10,264 nucleotides of DNA, from the NCBI GenBank assembly GCA_934130215.1, contig CAKOXR010000031.1, positions 1-10,264 on the forward strand, read 5' to 3'. The notes below the pieces were generated by a model. The model was not told where the DNA came from and ran no database searches. It saw nothing but the letters and a program-made list of their open reading frames with translations. A program made the translations under genes and the position numbers. Shown piece by piece: positions 7,871-10,264 of the stretch. The DNA comes from an uncultured Bacilli bacterium. Its GTDB lineage: Bacteria > Bacillota_I > Bacilli_A > RF39 > UBA660. The stretch's first letter is position 1. Each line of letters begins with the position of its first letter.

Positions 7871-7878
7871 TTTTTATT
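7841..7878 (+). terminator. Terminator hairpin after the pilin operon, overlapping the LysM start
   Basis: AATCACCTCATAT (7843-7855) pairs perfectly over 13 bases with ATATGAGGTGATT (7860-7872) around loop AATG. The stem can be extended by a G-T and an A-T pair (7842/7873 and 7841/7874), and the stretch through 7878 is T-rich. The 3' arm contains the Shine-Dalgarno AGGTGA of the LysM gene. A transcript that reads through from upstream would therefore have that site masked. Confidence 0.72.
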
Positions 7879-8307
7879 TATAGTATTTATAAAGTTAATA
7901 TAAATGATACATTAGATTCAATTGCTCAAAATCTTGGTATAAATGTTGATGATTTAAGAAAAATAAATGGATTTTCTTCTTTTCATAAGGTGGAAAATAA
8001 TGATCAAATTATTATACCTACTAATAATAATTTTATAAATTATGAAATTGTTCAAGGTGATACTTTATATTCTCTTGCTCATTCTCATAATACAACAGTT
8101 GAACAACTAAAATTATTAAATGGTTTAGAATCAGATTATTTATATCCGAATGAAATAATTAAACTTCCAAATAATAATGTTAAATTTTATATTACTGCAG
8201 AAAATGATGATTTAAATAAAGTTTTTGATGTATTAGAACTTAAAAATCCTTTTGAAAATCAAAATATATATCTTTTACCTAATCAATTAATAGTACATAA
8301 AAAATAA
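7867..8307 (+). CDS. LysM-repeat protein with a non-standard start
   Basis: The protein is about 146 residues, made almost entirely of LysM peptidoglycan-binding repeats. The first is YKVNINDTLDSIA...IIIP (about 8-51), the second is YEIVQGDTLYSLA...IKLP (about 59-101), and a worn third copy spans about 106-144 (ending LLPNQLIVH). There is no signal peptide or membrane segment, so how it would reach the wall is unclear. The frame has no ATG. The GTG at 7867 is the only common start codon but lies inside the Shine-Dalgarno. AGGTGA at 7865-7870 is instead positioned for an ATT at 7876 (5-base spacer, like the 4 bases used by the LRR gene at 4517), giving a product 3 residues shorter. An in-frame TGA at 7858 rules out an upstream start. 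It may be weakly expressed or losing its start codon. Confidence 0.72.
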   Translation: MIFIYSIYKVNINDTLDSIAQNLGINVDDLRKINGFSSFHKVENNDQIIIPTNNNFINYEIVQGDTLYSLAHSHNTTVEQLKLLNGLESDYLYPNEIIKLPNNNVKFYITAENDDLNKVFDVLELKNPFENQNIYLLPNQLIVHKK

Positions 8308-8330
8308 AAAAAGGGACTTCCTTTTTTTCT
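8306..8330 (+). terminator. Intrinsic terminator after the LysM gene
   Basis: Seven A plus GG (8306-8314) pair with CC plus seven T (8320-8328) around a 5-base loop, GACTT. The stem starts at the last bases of the LysM stop codon. The T-run serves both as the 3' arm and as the uridine tract. Confidence 0.68.
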
Positions 8331-8340
8331 ATTATTATTA

Positions 8341-8357
8341 TATAATTGTAATGAGGT
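8341..8357 (+). promoter_or_regulatory. -10 box fused to Shine-Dalgarno, lipoprotein operon
   Basis: TATAAT (8341-8346), 6 bases, then GAGGT (8353-8357), 8 bases before the TTG start at 8366. The expected leader is about 13 bases. No -35 box is evident; the region upstream is the preceding terminator and an ATT repeat. Confidence 0.5.
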
Positions 8358-8365
8358 AGATAACT

Positions 8366-8710
8366 TTGAAAAAAATATTTTTGCTTTTTTTTATAATTTT
8401 ATTATGTGGTTGTCAAAATAAATACTCTAGTATAAATTATGAAACTTTTTATAAAAAATTAAAATTAAAAAATAGTTATACTTTATTATTATGTGATAAA
8501 GATTGTTTAAAATATAAAGATGATTTTCCCAATATATATTATATGGATATTAATACTTTATCGGATAAAGAAATTTTAATGATTGAATCTCTTGTTTTTA
8601 ATTTTAATCCTATATCTACACCAACTATTGTTTTAATAGAAAATGGTATTATAAAGGATAAAACAAATGATTTAAAAAGTGAAAATATAGAAAAATTTTT
8701 AAATAAGTAA
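8366..8710 (+). CDS. Thioredoxin-like lipoprotein
   Basis: This small 114-residue protein starts at TTG, chosen because GAGGT sits 8 bases upstream and the frame then gives an ideal lipoprotein signal: MKKIF, a hydrophobic run, and the lipobox L13-C14-G15-C16, with C16 as the expected lipidated residue. The mature part looks like a cut-down thioredoxin fold: strand SYTLLL, then C43-DKD-C47, a strand around NIYYMDIN, and ISTPTIVLIENGII (83-96), where P86 matches the cis-proline preceding the central beta hairpin of thioredoxins. The active pair is CxxxC rather than CxxC, so redox activity is uncertain. It would sit on the outer face of the membrane. It is the first gene of a three-gene unit with a Clp-like ATPase and trmL. 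The fold assignment is inference from pattern only. Confidence 0.68.
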   Translation: MKKIFLLFFIILLCGCQNKYSSINYETFYKKLKLKNSYTLLLCDKDCLKYKDDFPNIYYMDINTLSDKEILMIESLVFNFNPISTPTIVLIENGIIKDKTNDLKSENIEKFLNK

Positions 8711-8722
8711 TGGAGGAATAAA

Positions 8723-9706
8723 ATGGATGATATAGAACTAATTGAAGTAAGTGAAGAAGAATTTAGTGTTTTAAAAACATATGGAGAAGATTTAACTGCA
8801 AAAAAATATATAACAAATCCAGCTATTGCTCGTGATGAAGAAATTAGAAAGTTAATACTTATTTTATTAACTCCTGACAAATCTGGTCTTTTAATTGGTA
8901 AAGCTGGTATTGGTAAAACTGCTATAGTAGAGGGACTTGCTTATTTGATTCAACAAGGTAAAGTTCCTGATGCTATAAAAAATTATCGTGTTATTAAAAT
9001 TAATTCTACTTCTTTAGTTGGTAAGATTATTATTGATAATAAGGAAGAAATGGTTATTAGTTTATTGATGAGAGAATTAAAGAATGTTAAAAAAACGATT
9101 CTTTTTATAGATGAAGTTCATACTTTAATTGGGGGTAAAGCTGATGGTCCTATGGATCTTGCTAATATTTTGAAACCTGCTTTAGATAGAGGGGATATTA
9201 AAGCGATTGGTGCTACTACCACGATTGAGTATGAAACTTATGTTGTTAGGGATAGAGCTTTTTTAAGAAGGTTTGAGAGAATTGATGTTCCAGAACCTGA
9301 TGAGGCAACTACTGTTGAGATTTTGTTTAAATCACTTCCTAGAATTGAGTATAAAACTGGTGCAAAGTTTAAGTATAATGATTATATTGTTAAAAAACTT
9401 TTAACAGCGATTGTGTCTGCTACAACTGAACATAAGAGAGTTTATGGTTTAGCGGCAATGTATCCGGATGTTGCTTTTTCAGTTTTATCGGCTGCTTTTT
9501 CAAATGCAGTTTTTGAAAATAGAACATCTGTTAATGTTTTAGATGTTTATAATGCTATTAAGAATAGTAAAAGAATTTATCCCGCTACTATTATTAAAGA
9601 ATTAGATTCTTTTAGGACAAATTTTAAATCTGTTGCTATTGAGGATGGTTTAAATTTACCTTTAGTTTTACTTGATGATTTAGATAAAGAGGAGTCGATA
9701 ATGTGA
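8723..9706 (+). CDS. Clp-type AAA+ ATPase, single NBD1-like domain
   Basis: This 327-residue cytoplasmic protein matches the first AAA+ module of ClpA/ClpB/ClpC: YGEDLTAKKY...ARDEEI at 20-41, Walker A GKAGIGKT (59-66) followed by AIVEGLA, Walker B ILFIDEVHTL (126-135), and sensor 1/arginine finger AIGATTTIEYE...FLRRFE (161-185), then the helical lid to about 290. Clp family unfoldases are normally 700-870 residues. Here the N-domain, middle coiled coil, second AAA+ ring and any ClpP-binding loop are absent. The aromatic pore loop (KYRGEFE in ClpB) is replaced by LVGKIIIDNKEEM (98-110), so substrate threading looks unlikely. The ends are natural, so this is not a fragment: GGAGG lies 6 bases before the ATG, and the end overlaps trmL by GTGA. 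It may be a regulatory or assembly ATPase; its partner is unknown. Confidence 0.85.
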   Translation: MDDIELIEVSEEEFSVLKTYGEDLTAKKYITNPAIARDEEIRKLILILLTPDKSGLLIGKAGIGKTAIVEGLAYLIQQGKVPDAIKNYRVIKINSTSLVGKIIIDNKEEMVISLLMRELKNVKKTILFIDEVHTLIGGKADGPMDLANILKPALDRGDIKAIGATTTIEYETYVVRDRAFLRRFERIDVPEPDEATTVEILFKSLPRIEYKTGAKFKYNDYIVKKLLTAIVSATTEHKRVYGLAAMYPDVAFSVLSAAFSNAVFENRTSVNVLDVYNAIKNSKRIYPATIIKELDSFRTNFKSVAIEDGLNLPLVLLDDLDKEESIM

Positions 9707-10206
9707 TTAATGTTGTTTTATTTGAGCCAGAGATTCCTCAAAATACGGGTAATATTATGAGGACTTGTGTTGCTACTAATTGTCATTTACATTTAATAAA
9801 ACCTTTAGGTTTTTATATGGATGAATCTCATATAAAGAGAAGTGGTGTTAATTATATTTCTGATTGTAAATATACTTTATATAATAATTTTGATGAATTT
9901 TTAGAGAAAAATTCTGGTGAGATGTATTATTTTACAAGGTATGGTAAAAAACCTCATTCGGATGTTACTTATTCTAGCTCTAAGGATATTTATTTAATTT
10001 TTGGTAAGGAAAGTACTGGTATTCCTAAATGTATTTTAAAAGATCATTTGGATAGGTGTATTAGAATTCCTACTACAGATGGTGTTCGTGCTTTAAATTT
10101 ATCAAATTGTGTTGCTATTGGTGTATATGAGGTTATGAGACAAAGAAATTATGAGGGGTTATTAAAGTTTGAGCCTTTTAAGGGTGAAAATTATTTGGAA
10201 GAATAA
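9703..10206 (+). CDS. trmL: tRNA (cytidine(34)-2'-O)-methyltransferase
   Basis: This 167-residue SPOUT-class enzyme should methylate the ribose 2'-OH of the wobble nucleotide (position 34) in certain leucine tRNAs, using S-adenosylmethionine and working as a dimer. The three SPOUT motifs are present: EPEIPQNTGNIMR (8-20), LIFGKESTGIP (98-108), and the knot IPTTDGVRALNLSNCVAIG (122-140). The length is close to the YibK/TrmL norm of about 155-160. The start is GTG, overlapping the previous stop as GTGA, with AGGAG at 9690-9694 eight bases upstream. This overlap is also good evidence that TGA is a stop codon here. Genes of this type often sit in unrelated operons, so the link with the Clp-like gene need not be functional. 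Confidence 0.95.
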   Translation: MINVVLFEPEIPQNTGNIMRTCVATNCHLHLIKPLGFYMDESHIKRSGVNYISDCKYTLYNNFDEFLEKNSGEMYYFTRYGKKPHSDVTYSSSKDIYLIFGKESTGIPKCILKDHLDRCIRIPTTDGVRALNLSNCVAIGVYEVMRQRNYEGLLKFEPFKGENYLEE

Positions 10207-10231
10207 ATTTAATATAATTTAATAAAATTTA

Positions 10232-10260
10232 TTGAATATATTTTTATTTTGTGATATTCT
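10232..10260 (+). promoter_or_regulatory. Promoter for a gene beyond the window
   Basis: TTGAAT (10232-10237), a 17-base spacer, then TATTCT (10255-10260) preceded by TGA, an extended -10. Both boxes and the spacing fit a vegetative promoter on the + strand. The window ends 4 bases later, so the gene it drives is not visible. Confidence 0.5.
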
Positions 10261-10264
10261 AGAT

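Noticed and set aside
8539..8880. A 113-codon - strand frame across the lipoprotein/clp-like junction
   Set aside because: It spans the ends of two genes with clear protein motifs on the + strand and has a serine/isoleucine-rich composition typical of a shadow frame.
9701..9709. Mycoplasma-type code (TGA = Trp)
   Set aside because: The clp-like gene ends at a TGA that overlaps the trmL GTG start with a good Shine-Dalgarno, and tryptophans at conserved sites are TGG.
10202..10233. AATAAATTT (10202-10210) and AAATTTATT (10225-10233) as a terminator after trmL
   Set aside because: The stem is all A-T with a 14-base loop and no immediate T-run. In DNA this AT-rich such pairs arise by chance. 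It also overlaps the promoter at 10232.

Overview
The window is very AT-rich, and all ten convincing genes lie on the + strand with short gaps. The protein content points to a low-GC member of the Bacillota (Bacilli or Mollicutes-adjacent, of the kind found as uncultivated gut lineages). It includes a YutD homologue, BspA-type DUF285 leucine-rich repeat surface proteins, a PF13200-type glycosidase-like protein with SH3-like domains, a type IV pilin-like protein, LysM repeats and a TrmL methyltransferase. The standard bacterial code fits better than the Mycoplasma code: the clp-like gene ends in a TGA that forms a GTGA overlap with the trmL start, and Trp is written TGG. I cannot name the species.

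Layout. (1) 73-2346: a large exported BspA-like LRR protein, closed by a terminator. (2) 2423-7833: topoisomerase III, then a second, shrunken BspA-like protein, a membrane-anchored SH3 + glycosidase-like protein, YutD and a single pseudopilin. The last four are tightly packed and end in a strong hairpin. (3) 7867-8307: a LysM protein with no ATG start, whose promoter and Shine-Dalgarno sequence lie inside that hairpin, followed by a terminator. (4) 8366-10206: a thioredoxin-like lipoprotein, a Clp-type single-ring AAA+ ATPase and TrmL, packed as an operon. The last bases hold a promoter for a gene beyond the window. No gene-free stretch exceeds 80 bases, and I saw no RNA genes, CRISPR arrays, insertion sequences or attachment sites.

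Most of the content is envelope-related (surface LRR proteins, wall-binding domains, a pilin-like protein, a lipoprotein), mixed with housekeeping genes (topB, yutD, trmL).

The most striking signal is regulatory. All five genes that open a unit or follow a gap carry TATAAT or TATAAC about 6 bases before the AGG of their Shine-Dalgarno sequence. The predicted mRNA would therefore start on the Shine-Dalgarno itself, 10-14 bases before the start codon. None of the five internal operon genes shows this. A second signal is a block of reversed base composition (A>T and C>=G) from topB into the glycosidase-like gene, flanked by T/G-rich genes in the same orientation.
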